Shown: positions 20,352 through 34,383, numbered from the stretch's first letter. The stretch is DNA of 64,000 bases from Hydnum rufescens UP504 (GCA_014904985.1 MU129093.1:58641-122640), one strand, 5' to 3'. Numbers and translations: made by a program. The notes: generated by a model from the letters alone, not told the origin.

Positions 20352-23300
20352 ATGCTGTATTCACAAGCCATGCCATACAATCCAGCAGGCTTTTTCGAAT
20401 CGACCCCTTATCCATTTCCCCAGAGCGCACTTATTCCTACTGTTCCCGGTGGATATCAGCGTGATCTTGACAACTTGACTCCTAATCGATTCCAGCCACG
20501 TAGGCGTCAACCCCTCCACGTGCCAGTGGTCTCCCCGCCGGATTTGCCTCCCATTCGATCCCAAGAGTATCAAGAGCCCGTGGTGCTTTCTCACATACCA
20601 CGGCCACCATCGCCTGCCATCGGATGATCCGAGTACCCATCCTCGCGACCTACAGAGCAGCCGCTCGTTCAACCACCTGCAGTGAATATGGCCCACGCAC
20701 GCCATAAACTAAACCACTGCGACAGGCAACGGAGCAGAAGTTCTGACAGTAATTCTCCTGCTCCCGCACTCCCACATTTCTGGGAGAGGAGAAGCGCACG
20801 CCGCGGATCTCCGTCCCTGAGCTCGGACAGTGTGGTGACCCCTCCCATTGCAGCCCAGAGGCCGCCTCGACAACCACACGTTGTGGGCCATATGTCTTCT
20901 TCATCTCGCACCTCGTCGCCAACCTCCCGATCCATTTCCCCACCTCTGCGGCCCGTTCCGATACCGACTGTGACTGACGAGGCGGACCCAAGGCTACGAC
21001 CCCTGCACCTGAGTTCGGATTCTGTAAGTGACTCTTATACACCACCAATTGCCCATTTTTCGCGGAGACCAGGCCTTTTCGGTCCACGGGAAGAACATGG
21101 GCTGAATATTTCGATTGACGTTGGGTCAGAGTTCTCTACTATTGCATATTCTGCCCCTTCGATATCTGGCATCCGAGAAATCACGTCATGGTCAGGATCG
21201 AATGAGAGTATTAACAGGATACCTACTTGCTTGGTGTATGATTCTCATGGCAGTGTCCAAGCATGGGGAATTCGGGCCAAGCGCATGGAACTTGAGAAGG
21301 ACTGGAAACGCTTTGAGCAGTGCGTCAGACATGCAAGGGCTCCATGGTAGTGTTTTAGAGACTGACTATAATGCAAAGGTTTAAATTCAGTTCCTCTCTT
21401 TCTGCGCCGGATGAATTTGGCTCCATACCTCCAGTAAATGCGATTTATTTCGTAGCAAGATACCAGGCTAATATCCATCCTCAGTATCAGGAAAGTCCCC
21501 TTCATCTTCTTGTGGATTACATCGGCTCCTTGATAAATGTCTGTCAAGTCTCCGCTGCATTCCAGGACCCAAATGCTTAGATCTTCCCATTGTAGCACAC
21601 GAAGCACCACGATAATGGAATGCTGGACCATCCTCTTAATGAGAACGTACACTTCAGTGAGCCCTGCCCAAAATATCTTGACCATGAGATATTGTATCTA
21701 GATCGCATTCTTGTTTTAGTTGTGCGTGGATCGTGGGGTTTGTGGGGTGTCTCCCGATATTTTGTTGTACAGGAGGCATACAGCTTGTAAGTCCCACGCC
21801 AACCGTAATGTCATATTGACGACCCGTAAATGATATCTACATAGGGCCTCTTCACGAGCCGGTTATCCGAATGGGTTTGGGCGTCTCAAAATTATGACGT
21901 TCGTTGGAATGATCACGTATTCACCGTCGGCCTGCCACTTAATATGACACTTGTTATGCAGGAAAGTCGAGGCCGCCGCAATCTACTGTGTATATCTGGA
22001 TTTCTTCCCTGTAGGGATGAATAATGCATATTGCGTTTGCAACGTCGGAGCTGGTGCAGTTGTATGGCTTCATTTCCATTTCAGGATTCTATCTTCTCAC
22101 ATACATATACACGCATGTTGCAATTTGTCCAGGATCTGGGTGCATACAAATTTCTAGGCAAGGAGACACACCCCAAAATTGCCGAAGCATGCATTCGCTC
22201 TGAAACACAATACTACGGTTCTCACTCTCTTGACCTCTCCTTTCGCGATCTGTTATACAAACTACAAAAGGAAGAGGGTATCAACTTGGATCCCCCGAAC
22301 CTTCAACATTACATGGATACGTTCGCGGAGTTCAAATTAACTTACCGAGGAGAAGGGACTGGGAGCAACTTGGTGTATTTCGATTGTTTCGACCCTAGTG
22401 ACCATCGTAAGAGACTCGTTTTCTGTGGTAATTAGCGCAACGGCCACCAATGACTGCTGCCATCAATCGTAGGGGGAACCGGGCTAGTGAACGCTGCGCT
22501 TGCCATTCCAAGTGGAGTACTTCATCGCAGTGTGTTTGAGCCAGTCATTACGAAGGTAAGTTACTCCCGCTCTCAAGTCAGCAGCTAAGCAGTGATTGAT
22601 CCGCATCGTTTGAGGTTGTGCGCTCGATTGAGTCCCAGCTGAAGAAGATCGCAGAGCCTGTCGATGCCCTGTTTCTCGTCGGGGGCTTTTCTGCCAACGA
22701 ATATCTTTTTACGCATGTAAAGGTACATCGCTCACTCCTTCTCTCCATGGTCTTGCTTGTGTAATCCTGTCGTTTGGGCAGGAAACATTTGGTGCTCGCA
22801 TCAAATCTATTGTCCGTCCTAGGGGCGCGGACGTCGCCGCATCCCGTGGTGCAGTACTCTATGGATCCAATACCAGCCATTCTTCACCGATCATATCCTC
22901 TAACGTCTCACCAAAGAGTTACATCGTTAGTGTCGACCTCCCTGCCGAACCGGAAGATCTGGCGGAGCATGCCGCGTGGGTAAGTACCAACTCTCAAAAG
23001 ATAAAGATGTGTGCGAACAGGTGCTTTTTTTGTCTATCCCGTGTTCTGCCTGTCCACGGCTTTAACATCACCCCTGATTGCATTATTATAGGGCACTCTA
23101 CATCGTGCGCAAGGGCGAAAACGTATCCAAACGAGAGCAAATCAAGGTCAAATTCCGTGCATACTCTGAATCCATTTCCAGTAAGAGTGTTTCCTCAAGT
23201 GCACGTTATTTTGAGCGGGTTTCAATAGTGATTAAATTCTAGATGACGAATTTACCACTACGATGCACATCTCAGATTCTGAAGAGACGTTGCGTTACAC

Positions 23301-23490
23301 GGTCGATGGCGGAATAGAGTATGTCTGCCAGTTGAGAATAAATCTTAGACCGCTATACAACGATCCAGTGGGGAGGGTTACATCCAGACCCTATATTGGT
23401 ATGGGATTTCCACGCATCCGAGTTCCTGGAGTAGCGTGGCTGAGGTGCTGTCTCATACGTTCTAGATTTCACGATAGGCTTCACGTTTGA
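20352..23490 (+). pseudogene. Hsp70-like (actin-fold) ATPase gene with disrupted reading frames
   Basis: Belongs to the divergent Hsp70 family expanded in basidiomycetes. A Pro/Ser/Arg-rich N-terminal region (20352 on) is followed in the same frame, after a single TGA at 20625-20627, by the phosphate-1 motif NISIDVGSEFSTIAYS (about 21100-21150) and NRIPTCLVYD. Later segments match the family in order: VEAAAIYC and AYCVCNVGAGAV; FLGKETHPKIAEACIRSE; SVFEPVITKV; VDALFLVGGFSANEYLF; RGADVAASRGAVLYG; and DDEFTTTMHISDSEETLRY. Between 21350 and 21950 the expected middle section is in several frames with stops. The locus therefore looks like a pseudogene, though heavy intron content could hide part of the frame. 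Confidence 0.65.
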
Positions 23491-23661
23491 AAATGGTGAA
23501 TCAATACTATGCAATATATTCCCGGTATTAAAATCTTATCTTTTGTTAGGGTTATCGGGCATAGTGTACGATGACACAGATCACCACCGGGGGGAGGTCT
23601 CTGTCATCGGAATAAAGAAATACAGCTGAGTGTAGTATTTCGTGCTATTTATTTTGCTTTG

Positions 23662-23687
23662 TTTTTTTTTTTTTTTTTTTTTTTTTT
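23662..23687. repeat. 26-nt T homopolymer
   Basis: An uninterrupted run of 26 T, equal to poly(A) on the minus strand. It could be the tail of a retroposed sequence or a simple homopolymer; its length is likely to vary between assemblies. Confidence 0.9.
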
Positions 23688-24490
23688 GGTTTTGCCTGCG
23701 CTGTGAAAAGGGTTCTGGAATGCCCACGACACCGGAACCCCTAGAAACATGCCTCTCGTAGTCCATCTCCCCTCGCTCCCACCGAACCTACCACTCGCTC
23801 TACATTTGCGAGTACACTACGTCCCTGGACAGTTACCTAGTTGGGATCAGTAGAACCGCTGTCGACGGCTTCGGCGGCTACTATGTGGTATATAAATCAG
23901 ATTTCTCTTTGTCCGTCCGTCCTCTTTCTGGAAGCGGCCTGTTCACCGAGAAGCCCAAGGGCGGACCCACCAGGGAGGCCATGAAACCAGCTTGGCAAGA
24001 GGTTCCCCAGTTAGATGTCTCGTCTCAATGATTCTTGGAGAAAGAACGCTCTGAATATATCTCGATGATGAAATAAAAAAATTAATTTGGGTATCGCACA
24101 GAAACGAGAATAAATGAAAGAAAAATAGTGCTAAGGCCACAACAATACGAGGACCACGAACTCACACGGACCGCGGACAAACCAAAGGCACAGGGTTGGA
24201 AAAGCGCGTTGCAAGAAAACGAGGCGTAGCGAACGAAGAATACATATTAAGTAGACCGAGGCGGCGTCAGAGGTTAAATAATGTCATGCGACTTGCACTG
24301 CAAGTGCGAAAGTTGACTAGCGGAAAATACGTGATAGGCTAATAAGTGTCGTTTGTCGTGTTGTACTTCATGCTCTGGGCTCTTTTTCGTCACTGTGGTG
24401 TGTCCGTCTATCCTGAGAGGCCATAAGGAAGGCCAGCATCGACCAGCAAAGGAGAAATGCACGGACCATAGAAATTTTGATCCCACCCTT
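23688..24490. other. Intergenic, no gene recognised
   Basis: Lies downstream of the Hsp70-like locus and of the following minus-strand gene. Contains only short ORFs without motifs. Confidence 0.4.
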
Positions 24491-26345
24491 TCACTCATGT
24501 GAAGGACTCCATATCTGAAAGACGTGTCTCTCGCCCTGCTCTATCACCACACTCTCGCTGCTATAGCCATCGTAATGCGAGAAACTTCGGTACGATGTCT
24601 CACTCTCGCTGTCTGCAGTGGAGGAGAGGCTAGGAGGGGGTGGATAGCGTTGGAGCGATGGGTTGGGAGCGGTGGACGAGCCTTGGATGTGTCCATGATA
24701 TGCCTCATGTTCTCCACGAGCCCGGTCGAATGGACTTGCGGTCTGAAAAGAACCAAGGCTTAGAGCTGGTGAGAATGGTTGTGTGCGGTCAGCTTGCTGG
24801 AGATAGTTGAGAGTCGCAGGAACGGTTCGGCGGGGAGGAGCAACAATACGACGAAATTGGCGACCTAGAGTTTTGCGTAGGGAAGAATCAGCCACTCGCG
24901 TCACAGATGTAGGAAATGCTCCAATTCCTCCGTGCGGGAGGTTCTCATCGCGGTAAGGAGATGGGGATGATAGTGAATGGGGGTATAGTTGTCGCGTGAA
25001 CGACTCGTACATTGTGGAGGGGTGATGGGGTGACGCTGTGAAATTTTCATGACCAAGTGGCTCTTGTTCGAAAGGACCAATATCCCGACCTCCACGACGC
25101 GGTTTACACGCAAAAGCCATATTTTTCTCGCGCAACTCGCGCTCCCGTAGCATTGCTTCTCGGTCCTCTTCCCATTGTCGCCGAAAGACCCAAGATCCAG
25201 AGGTCTCGTACTCCTCAATAGTCATCTTGCGATGGACGCTGGTGGTGGTATCAAACCCTTCGCGAGCCATACGATTGTTCCTTCGTACAGTACGAGCAAG
25301 CCACAACTCGACGTCACCGTCATCTTCATCGTCGTCAAGATCATCGTCTGCCGAACGGAATTTGAACGAGCCCCAGTTCGGGTGTGGCACCATGGAATTC
25401 GGCATGCGGGGCATCGTGCGGGGCTTGGAAACTTTTGAGAGGAGCGAGCCGGTCCGGCGCAGGCACTTTGATGCAGTTTGTTTGATTTTTCGTCCCAGAA
25501 ACCAACGAGGTTGATGCTCAGGAGAAGCAGGCAGCGGAGGCTCGGGGACGGAAAAATGGTCATCCCCCGAATAATACAGTGGTCGACGATCGTAAGGCCA
25601 AGGATCGAGGGTATTCTGACGAAGAATTCTTTCATCATGACTCGTACCATCTATCTCAGGGTCATATTCAAAATCATCGGGAATCGAGGGCGAACCCAAA
25701 TTTTGTCGTATTGCCGAGACAACTTCCAGGGTCGCAACGTTCGAGGATCGTTCCAAATCAAAGTGTAAATCGAGGGGCGAGTCTTGAAATAGCTCCGGGA
25801 CGCTGATTCCGGAATCGTTGTCGACGAATAGATCCAGGGGGATAGATGGCAGAATTGGTGCATACAGTGAACGTCGAATGGCCCCTTCCTGGACGCGATC
25901 CAGCGTATGAGGAGATAGAGAGTCCGGAGGAGAGGGTATAACAGGGGACGGGGCATTCAGTGGAGGCTGAGAGGGGTCAGGTGCCAACGTGTTCTGAAGC
26001 CATGTGTGAATAAACGTCTTGGGATTATTGTCATGCTTGCGTGCAGTATACGTTCTGTCGTGAATCAGAGAAGATAGAGGGCGATTGTCTAATGAAGTGG
26101 GTGTGTAGGGTATGTGACGGGAAGGAGTAATAGGGGAAGGTGTCGTAGCTGATGAGGCTGATGAACTCTATCATAGGGATAGTTTGAGATGCAAACGGTT
26201 ATAAGAAACGATAGATAGACGGGAAAATGCTAACTGGGTCAAGAGATGGTATCGTGGAAATCGTTGGGCTGAGTCCCCTGCGAAGCTCTGGTAGGTGCTT
26301 CAGCCTGGATGGTGTGCGGAAAACGTGATTAGGGGCGTGAGTCAT
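24491..26345 (-). CDS. Uncharacterised Ser/Pro-rich protein
   Basis: Two exons (minus), 26345-26235 and 26167-24491, give 595 residues in phase 0. It starts MTHAPNHVFRTPSRLKHLPE. The protein is mostly Ser/Pro-rich and probably disordered. A basic patch WFLGRKIKQTASKCLRRTG is followed by an acidic stretch (DDDLDDDEDDGDVELWLAR) and a Glu/Arg-rich probable coiled coil (REAMLRERELREKNMAF). No catalytic motif, signal peptide or membrane segment is visible, and the family is not recognised. The 498-codon uninterrupted frame and matching upstream exon make the gene itself secure. Confidence 0.75.
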
Positions 26346-27235
26346 TAAGAATCCAGCGTTTGCAGAGCTTGCGCTCGTCTACAATTACAACTGTTAAACT
26401 GGTGCACCAGGAATGCAATACGACTGCGCACATTAGCTGAGAGCGAACCGAAATGGCGGGCGGGCGATAGGTGGGGAGAGGATTCAGGCTCCACCGCGTA
26501 CAGCCCGAGGAAGTTGTTCATAACAGTAGTCATTATGCCCCATAGACAAGGCAGAGGGCGTCGCAGAGGGAGAGAATGGAAAGGGGAGGTGATGTTTAGT
26601 AGGTGGTCATTATATCGCAGTGGCAAGAGCCGAGTCGAAGGAATTTCCAATATCAATTTAGGGTTGTCTGAATCTTAGATAAGCTTCAAATACAAATTGC
26701 AATTTCTATAAGATTCAAAGCCATACGCGATTGGGGGCGTTCGTTGAATACACAGAGAACCATTTGTGTGATATAATGAGGCTACCATGAGTAGTTAGAG
26801 GATTGGTTTAAACTTTGAATAGATGTAACCTGCCGTTCCATTGCACTGGCCTGTCAGGGACCAGATAAATCACGTGGTATGCGGGTAACCTAATGAGGCA
26901 ACTCGGAATCAACACATTGACAGCTCATTTCCTAATGGGGATATCCGAGATTTTTAAATGGGTCACATGACATATCTGGTACCTTAAGGAAGCGTTCAGT
27001 CTAACCATGATAGACGCCAGACTATGCCCCCTTGGCCAAGTGACTTCCACTAGGATCGAGCAGCTCTAGTATGCCCTGCATGTACTGTACATGACGTATG
27101 TCTTTATTATATTAATCCTTCGATGAAAACAGTGGAAACTCGAGAACAATATGGCTAGTGCGCAGTCCAGAAGAAGTGAAACGCAGTTCCACCTGATATC
27201 ATCCATTCAAAGATTCCCTACGTTATACGAGTATG
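26346..27235. other. Intergenic, nothing recognised
   Basis: About 890 bp with an AT-rich middle and no gene-like ORF. It separates the start of the Ser/Pro-rich gene from the 3' end of the DUF3684 gene. Confidence 0.45.
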
Positions 27236-30200
27236 TCAAGACCCCAAGAGTGGCAACAATCGGCGAAGATGTCCCTCGGATAAAGTCGAGAAGTAGAATT
27301 CATGCTCGGCATTCTGTTCCAAGGAGTTAGAATCATTCAACGATCCATTTTTCTGTTGTCACAACTTACATGAGGCTGTACCAGATTGTGCTGTCAAGAG
27401 GACGTAAATTGAAACGCAAGTACGGTGTAGTGGCGTCGATCAACATACCGCGATTTCATGAGCCAGGACAAAGTACCAGCTTATCCTAGCTTGAACCAGG
27501 TCTCCTTTCATAACTTGAGGATCATCTATAATGGAAAGTCTTCGATAGTGTCTGATATATAATGGGTGTACTTGAAAAAACATACGCCATGCCTCATAAT
27601 ATCGGAGATTGAGGAAAATTGAACCCCCACGATTGAAGGCGATCAAAGGACCCTCCAGATCATAAAAGATTGCCACGCTTCGAGAAGGGATGCGATAAAC
27701 CTGGTCCCGTAGAGGGTCAATAACCTCACTGAAACGTTGCAAAACGGCTAATTTTTGCTTGAAGACCTCCGGGACCTCATAAAGCTCTTGATAACGACAG
27801 ATGTTGAGTCAACGAAGGCTCAGGCATGGGTAACGCCTCCTCACTTTGAGCCATATACACTTTGTATCCACAAATATCACCTAGGATGTTGGGGTGAGCA
27901 GTACTGAATGAAAACATTGGAAACATGCACTGACCAGCGTGGAAAATATCGGTTTCGCCGGTAATGTCACAATAACTGCCCTCGTTGGCTTCCTTTACCA
28001 CCGACATCTGCGAACGATTCTGGACTCTGTCACTTTTCTCTTCTCTGCATGATGATAAGGCCAATTGCATATTCCGCTCTCCATTGTTCCAAACATAAGT
28101 AAGTCTCTCACTGAAATCAAGGGCAAGGTTGTCTTATTGACCTACCTATATCTTGCGTGGGCGTCACGCGGGTGCGAGGATCGACAAATGTTGGTTTCGC
28201 TCCAAAGGATTCAAATGGTCCTGAAGAGTTTTCGGGTACTCCGGAAGGCCTAGGGCTGCTTCGTGGAAGCTCTGAAAAAGGTCCTCGAAATATGTCCTGA
28301 ATAGCTGTCATTAATCCACCAGAAGGGGCGGCTATGGCGTCGGACTTTGGGGCACTTGGCAGCTCTTTGCGGCCATTCATAAGGTTTTCCTCTGTCCGCG
28401 TCTCGATAGGCTGTCCGAATGTGCGCTGCTTAAGTTCACGGGCAGCGGCTTCTCGATTCTCGCGATCCAACTTTTGTTGGTTCAGAATACGATCCACTAA
28501 AAGAAAATGGATGGTCGGTTATCACAACAGAGGTAGGTAGATTATCCAGACGAACCGTTATATCCCCGGCGTTTCAGGGCTCGTAACTCTGTCGATAAGA
28601 CTGTCATGAACAGCAAACTGTCATTGACTCGATGTTGCTCGAAAAGCAGTCTGCATATCGCATGAGCCACTCTAAACGGCCTCACTCCAATGAACACTGT
28701 CTCGTATCAAATGCTGATGGACCTTAGAGACTCAACTCGTAATAGTCAAGACGATCATTCTCCGCGAGGTACAGCACCAATGACCCCCGCTCGTCTTTCT
28801 TAGCCCCAGCGCTGGCTGGACGGGATTTGGCAATTTTTTTTCCTCCGAAGACTAGTTCACTGGATATAAGGAGTTTACCAACAGTCTTTACCTAAAGCGA
28901 TAATTAGTCATATCAGTGTATGCAGTGTATTGTCCCCAAGGTACCTTGAAGTTGTCGTCTTGGTTCAACCAGTCAAATTTGAAGGTCGTCCGATGACCCC
29001 GCTGATCATGGAGAAAAAGTGGAAGGCGCTCCAAAACGAGTGCTCGCGTGTCCAAAGCAAGTTTCTGGCTCTTGGCATCGGCAGAGGATATGCATTCCTC
29101 CTGCACAACAGTGCTCAAGGGTGGGGCACCCAAATTGGCATAGAACTATTAGACTTTAGCTATTGTTGAGCGTCACGATAGTCGTTATTTAACCCACGGT
29201 TTCAATGAGATCGTCTTGAGGAGCCACCCAGATGTCATTGCGGAAGATTCGATAGGCATTTGTGTCATCGACTATAACAATCTAAAAGATATGATTAATT
29301 CAAATAACACTTCCCAGATTCACTAGATGTCCGTTGGAAATACCTCACTAGGACGCAGAAGCTGATATTCCAGATCTGCATTGCCTTCATCGTCGCTGTC
29401 ATCAGGGGGGGCTTTCGCATTGTCTCTCATTGTTCTTCTCAAGCCCAGTAATATCGGAGTGCGGCGCATCCGTTCTTGAGTGGCCTTTTCAATGCGCCCT
29501 ACATTCGAAGCGATCCGACGTAGTTCCTCGAGATATCTGGGGAACTATGATTTCAAAGACTGCAGAAAATGAGGGGAGCGCACTCACGATTCCGAGCCGC
29601 CCGAAAGTTCATAAAACCTCTTAGGGTTGGATATCAGCATCTCAGCTATTTGCTGAGAACTTGGCTCCAATTTCGTGCCGCATGCCTGAAGGAAAACGCT
29701 GGCTCGCTTGCCGAAATCAACGAAAGTGAAGACGCGGGAATGAAGTCGGGCCGCAGATTCGCCGATGTAGCATTCACTAGGCTTGATGAATTTCGCCAGT
29801 GATTTATCAACGCGTACGAAAGGAATGAATGGGGTTTCTTTAAGTTGCTTCAAATCTGCCGCGGAAAAACCTGAAAGAAGGAACTTGATGAAACGGAAGA
29901 ATTGTGATTATGATCACCAAAGAGACCCACTCGACACACGACCCGCCAAATATTCGAACACCATCTGCGCTTCAGGCAGAGCTCTCGGTGGATTGGCAAC
30001 CAAACGAGATATAAGCAGTGATGTCGGAGGCTGATATTGGAGCTGAAGTTTGAGTGTGGCTTCCGCTCTGATTTGGTCTTTGACTACGCAGAAACCCATG
30101 ACGGCACTCTCCTTTTCAACAAAGACCTATGAAGAAAAGCAAGTTATAGGCACGCTACAGAGCAGGATACGAAAGTCACCTCAGTGGGGGTGCTCAAACA

Positions 30201-33200
30201 TTCTGTTCCATCCACCTTCACTGCCGGTACAAAAGCCACATTCGAAAAATCGGTCACTTTGTACGTGCTCGCATACAGCGAGTTGAACTGATCGAAAAAA
30301 AAGTGGAGAGCGGTGTCGCGCTGCTCAGGGACCTCTGATGCCGCTCGATGTAATACATCTTCCAAGGACGGACTCTGATGACGAGGAGATAAACGCAAGC
30401 CGTATATCCAGAAGTGCGCTACATGCCTTGCGCAGCCCTAAGGAGAACAGAAGCTTGGCTGTATTTCGTCAAGATCTGAATTATCTTTCCTGAGTTATTT
30501 TCAACGGCAGACCTTCGGGAGAATTCGTTCGCCATTTGTCCCCTTCCCAATCTAAGACCGGGAACTGTAGAGACAAATGGATTGGAGAAGGTTCATACAG
30601 TTCTGCAGCTGTGTAGCGTTGGGGTGGTGAAGGCGGGATGATGCCGTTTGCTTCGGAGGGTCCCCCGGATGCCCGAAATACTCGAGTATCACGAAGTTTA
30701 TCCATCTCAAGGGGAGAAAGAGACTCTCGCACACTGACAAGATACCTAACCAATTTAAGGATAGACCAATTCCCAGATCTTATTTCTCTATGCGTAGGTT
30801 CAATAAGATGGTGCGATTTACTGAATCCATCCAGTAGATAACGCACCGACTGAAGATCAGTTGTAGGTCCACATGTTTTCGTACTCCTAAAGATAACAGC
30901 TTTATCGATAACCATAGATCAGCACCGAAAGCAGGAAGACCAAAGGAATACTTTACCAGTCTCTCTTTATCAGCTTTCAATGGCCCAGGCAGATTGATGA
31001 TGGGAAGGTCATGGAACATATTCACGTTTGGGAAATATGATTCCTTCGGTTTCTTCATTCCAAGTACTGTAGGAACGCATGGAGTGTACCCAAGAAGCTG
31101 GATAATGTGCTGTTGTTCTGGTTGCGGGAGAGAATTCCAGGACTTAGCCAAGATATTGAAGACTTGTTCAGCGAATTCCGGAGATGTAGTCATACGATTA
31201 TCTGGATCAAGGGAGAATTCGGAATCGGAAGAAATCAAGTACGAGATCCAGGACGACATGGTCAGCTGCTTCCATCCAAGACAGGGACTAAGTCTTTGAC
31301 TAGGGAGAGAACTCGTAACAGAAAAGGGCATTGTGTGAAGAGGCAGGGGAACAGCAGGGGGTATGCCACTCTTGACGTTGAGAAAGGTTTGGATCGAAGC
31401 CAAGGTCATCACTCGCTCGGGGGCAGCCTGCTGCGCAGGAACGAGTAACGTGCGGCATCCAAAAATTCGGCTGTAAGCTCTTGACGATGCGCAAGGATAA
31501 CAGCTTCAGGGAGTCCGATCCGCCATTTCAGACACTCCACCATCTCAGCCTCAGTAAGAGGTCTCGAGCGTAGTTCCCGGAGGACGTCCGAAAACATGAT
31601 GTCACTAAGTAGACCCCGCTGGCGAAGATTCAGAACCATAGCACTCGCAGGTTCCAGGACAGGGGTTGGCAATACTGGGAGATGTTTCAGGAAACCTAGG
31701 AAAGGGGGCTCGGGGTACCGCACATCTCGGGCGGACATGACACCAGCTGTGGAGAGAATGGTGATACTATCGTCCTTGGCACACTGGAAGAAAGTGTCCT
31801 CCAGAGTTCGCGAAACTATTCCCGATGGTGTTGACGCGTGGAAGGTGAAGAAACGGAGAACGTGCACAAAACGCAGTTCGAGAGAGGAACGGATTTCTGA
31901 GGTGGGATCCAGTTGCGCATCTAGAGCCTTCCATTGGTTGCGGATGTCGCTGAGCTCATGTTCATAGACAGCACGGCATAGAAGGCCCCCGACACCAAGT
32001 AATTCCGTGTTCCATACAGAGACCGCTTGATCCCTGCAAGCGAAAATAAGAGAACGTAATCCGCCTTGGATTAAATTTGACATACACGAGATCGATCGCC
32101 TCACGTTCCACTGTGGGGATGAATCGTGAGGCATGATGGCCACCCATTCCTGTTGTTTGCGCTGTGGCGTGCCCCTTTATAGACAGACTATTAGAGATTA
32201 CAGGGGATTGAAGTTGAGGGAGCAACCAACAATGAAAACTCGAGCAGACCCATTCCTGAGAGTAGTAGTGGTCAGGAAAGAGAACCAACATAGGGTAGGC
32301 CATCACCTGTCCAAATCGGCCCGAAGACCTTTGAAGATGCTGCCAACAATTTGAAGATTGGTCTCATCCTCCTGCACGCTAGCATCGTACTCATCCTTCC
32401 CTGTCTGCAAACAAGGGCTAAGGCAACAATGATGATTGAGGGGAGGCATAGAACTGACGTATATCAATTGATACGAATAGCTACTTGGCGGCCTCTTTTT
32501 CGTAGCTCGTTCTAATTCTTGGGCTAATTTATTGGGTAGCTTGACGTCGACCTGTGCAGAGAATATCTGGACCTGAACTGAAGAATCTAACACATCTAGA
32601 GGGTCCGGAGCAGAAATTGGTGGAGAGACGGGCTGGGGACTAGTGGGAACAGGGGTCTTAAAAGATGATATGAAGGAAGAGAAGAAGTTAGACCCCGTGG
32701 TAGCGACACGCGGCTTCTGAGGAGTTTTTTCGGAGCCTCCTAGGTATACCAAGCGCAAAACAGAGGCGCGGATTTGAACCTCTATACTCAAATAAACATC
32801 CGCCCACTATTTAGGACGTAGGGTATACAGCTCACTTGTGGACGAAATCCCTTTGACCTTCATTCGACCAGTGGGTGTCGCTGTGCGGAGAAGTGGGGAA
32901 ATACTAAGGGGCTGGGAGACACCAGAGTCCTTGGCAAGGCGAACAAGGCAGTGATTGTCAACGCAAAGCATGACATGCTTTATATGGCTCATAAAGGTAA
33001 TGCTTGTGGCGAGAAATCTAGCGATGTCCAGCGGTGAACCTGGGAGGGGTCGGGGGTCGCGCAAATCCATTTCGAAGGATGTCCACGGACTGAGCCTTCC
33101 CTCGGTTGTGTTTTCACCTACTTCGTAGTCACCGCGGCGGACGTAAAGCTGATAAATCCATCAGAAATAGCCTCCTTAGCTAATAGATTCAAGCTAGACC

Positions 33201-34021
33201 TGGTCTTTGCCATCTTTCCAATAGAATCCCATCCAAGATTTACCAGAGCTCACAAATGGTGCCTCGGTGATGGAGAACAGAGAATAGAAGCCTTAGGCGG
33301 GAGCGTGTTTGTTGCCGTAAACCTGCTCAAGCCGAGGGAGCGACTCACCCACACCCTTCCAGACGGGAAAACTTTAGATATAGTTTGGGGATGCCGGATT
33401 CACGGACTCACAAATGCACCTATTTTCCCTTCGTCAGGATTCCCTTCCGCTATATGTAGTGTAGATCATGTAAAGGTAACATCTAGGAAATGAACCGATC
33501 AAATTGAACGGACCTATCTTCTTCAGGCGGTTCCAGTCCTCTTCTCGAAACGCCACCCCGTCATTTTTAAAGATCCATCGAGACATCTAAACCAGAATCC
33601 TTGACGATGATTTTCATGTACATCAAGTGAAGGAACAAATACAATTTCTGTTTTCAAGTCTGGAAGTCTTTTCAGGATAGCGGGCAGTGACTCTGGAGTG
33701 CCATGAGACTGGGTGAAATTGACAAAGGCCGGGGTCTCGAATCGAATCTCAACACGCGTCGCTTGCGCGTCGTCTGCATTCTGGAGAATGAGGGAGAGAT
33801 TAGGTGACAGAACAGGGGATCGGGAATCGGGGCTAGCCTGAAGCAATTCTCGTAGGACTGAAGACCAAGGCTCAGTTAGAATTGCGCCAAGAGTTGGAGC
33901 AGGATTATGTACCAGTGTATTCGCCGGAATAACGTGCAAGTACCTTATCGATCAAGGCTCTCTGATTGACTTCTACAGTTTCGTCCCGCCCGGCTTCCCA
34001 GAGCGCACTTCGGCTATCCAT
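27236..34021 (-). CDS. Giant DUF3684 protein with N-terminal sacsin-type GHKL ATPase domain
   Basis: A 6.8-kb many-exon gene. The start MDSRSALWEAGRDETVEVNQ is at 34021. Splicing then joins VLARYSGEYT, a small exon of about 20 nt giving LRELLQ, and NADDAQATRVEIRFET, forming the GHKL (Hsp90/MutL/histidine-kinase) motif ELLQNADDA of sacsin-like proteins. FKNDGVAFREEDW is the next ATP-lid motif (DxGxxF-like). Later exons carry ELYVRRGDYEVGE-like sequence, TTAQTTGMGGHHASRFIPTVERE, FLDAARYSF and, near the end, EHEFYFSTLSEGHLRRLLPL before the stop at 27236-27238. These are hallmark blocks of the fungal DUF3684 family. Sacsin relatives act with Hsp70/Hsp90 systems; the fungal protein's function is not established. 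Many internal splice sites were not individually fixed. Confidence 0.85.
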
Positions 34022-34383
34022 ATTTGTCGGTGTCGTCTCTTGGCACCGGTGTCGTACAGACTGGATCTAAGAAAGTCTAGAAAGTCAAAAGCTCCGTTTT
34101 GGGATCCGTCGGACAGCCGTAAACCAAATCGCTAGGATATCGAAGCGTGGATTGGACTACGGTGGCGGACGACCTCGATAAACCAAATATGCCACAGACT
34201 GGGATTCCGCCTTGATTGAGGAAATTAGCAAAGGATTAAATAATAAGCGTTATAATTCACCTTCGATCCCGCAGGGCTTGAGAGGTGCTTAGGCCTACTA
34301 GTAGTCTTGCGTAGGCGTAGCCGTGTGGCGTACTAAACCGGCAAGTTCCGAGTCTTTGGGTCCCACTTACACTTCCCTCAACG
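34022..34383. promoter_or_regulatory. Shared divergent promoter region of the DUF3684 gene and ISA1
   Basis: 362 bp between two divergent start codons, so both promoters must lie here or in overlapping 5' UTRs. No clear TATA box or repeated motif was seen. The call rests on geometry. Confidence 0.5.

Noticed and set aside
32765..32785. B-box-like ggttcaaatcc on the minus strand
   Set aside because: It lies in coding sequence of the DUF3684 gene (IEVQIRAS) and no convincing A box or cloverleaf surrounds it.
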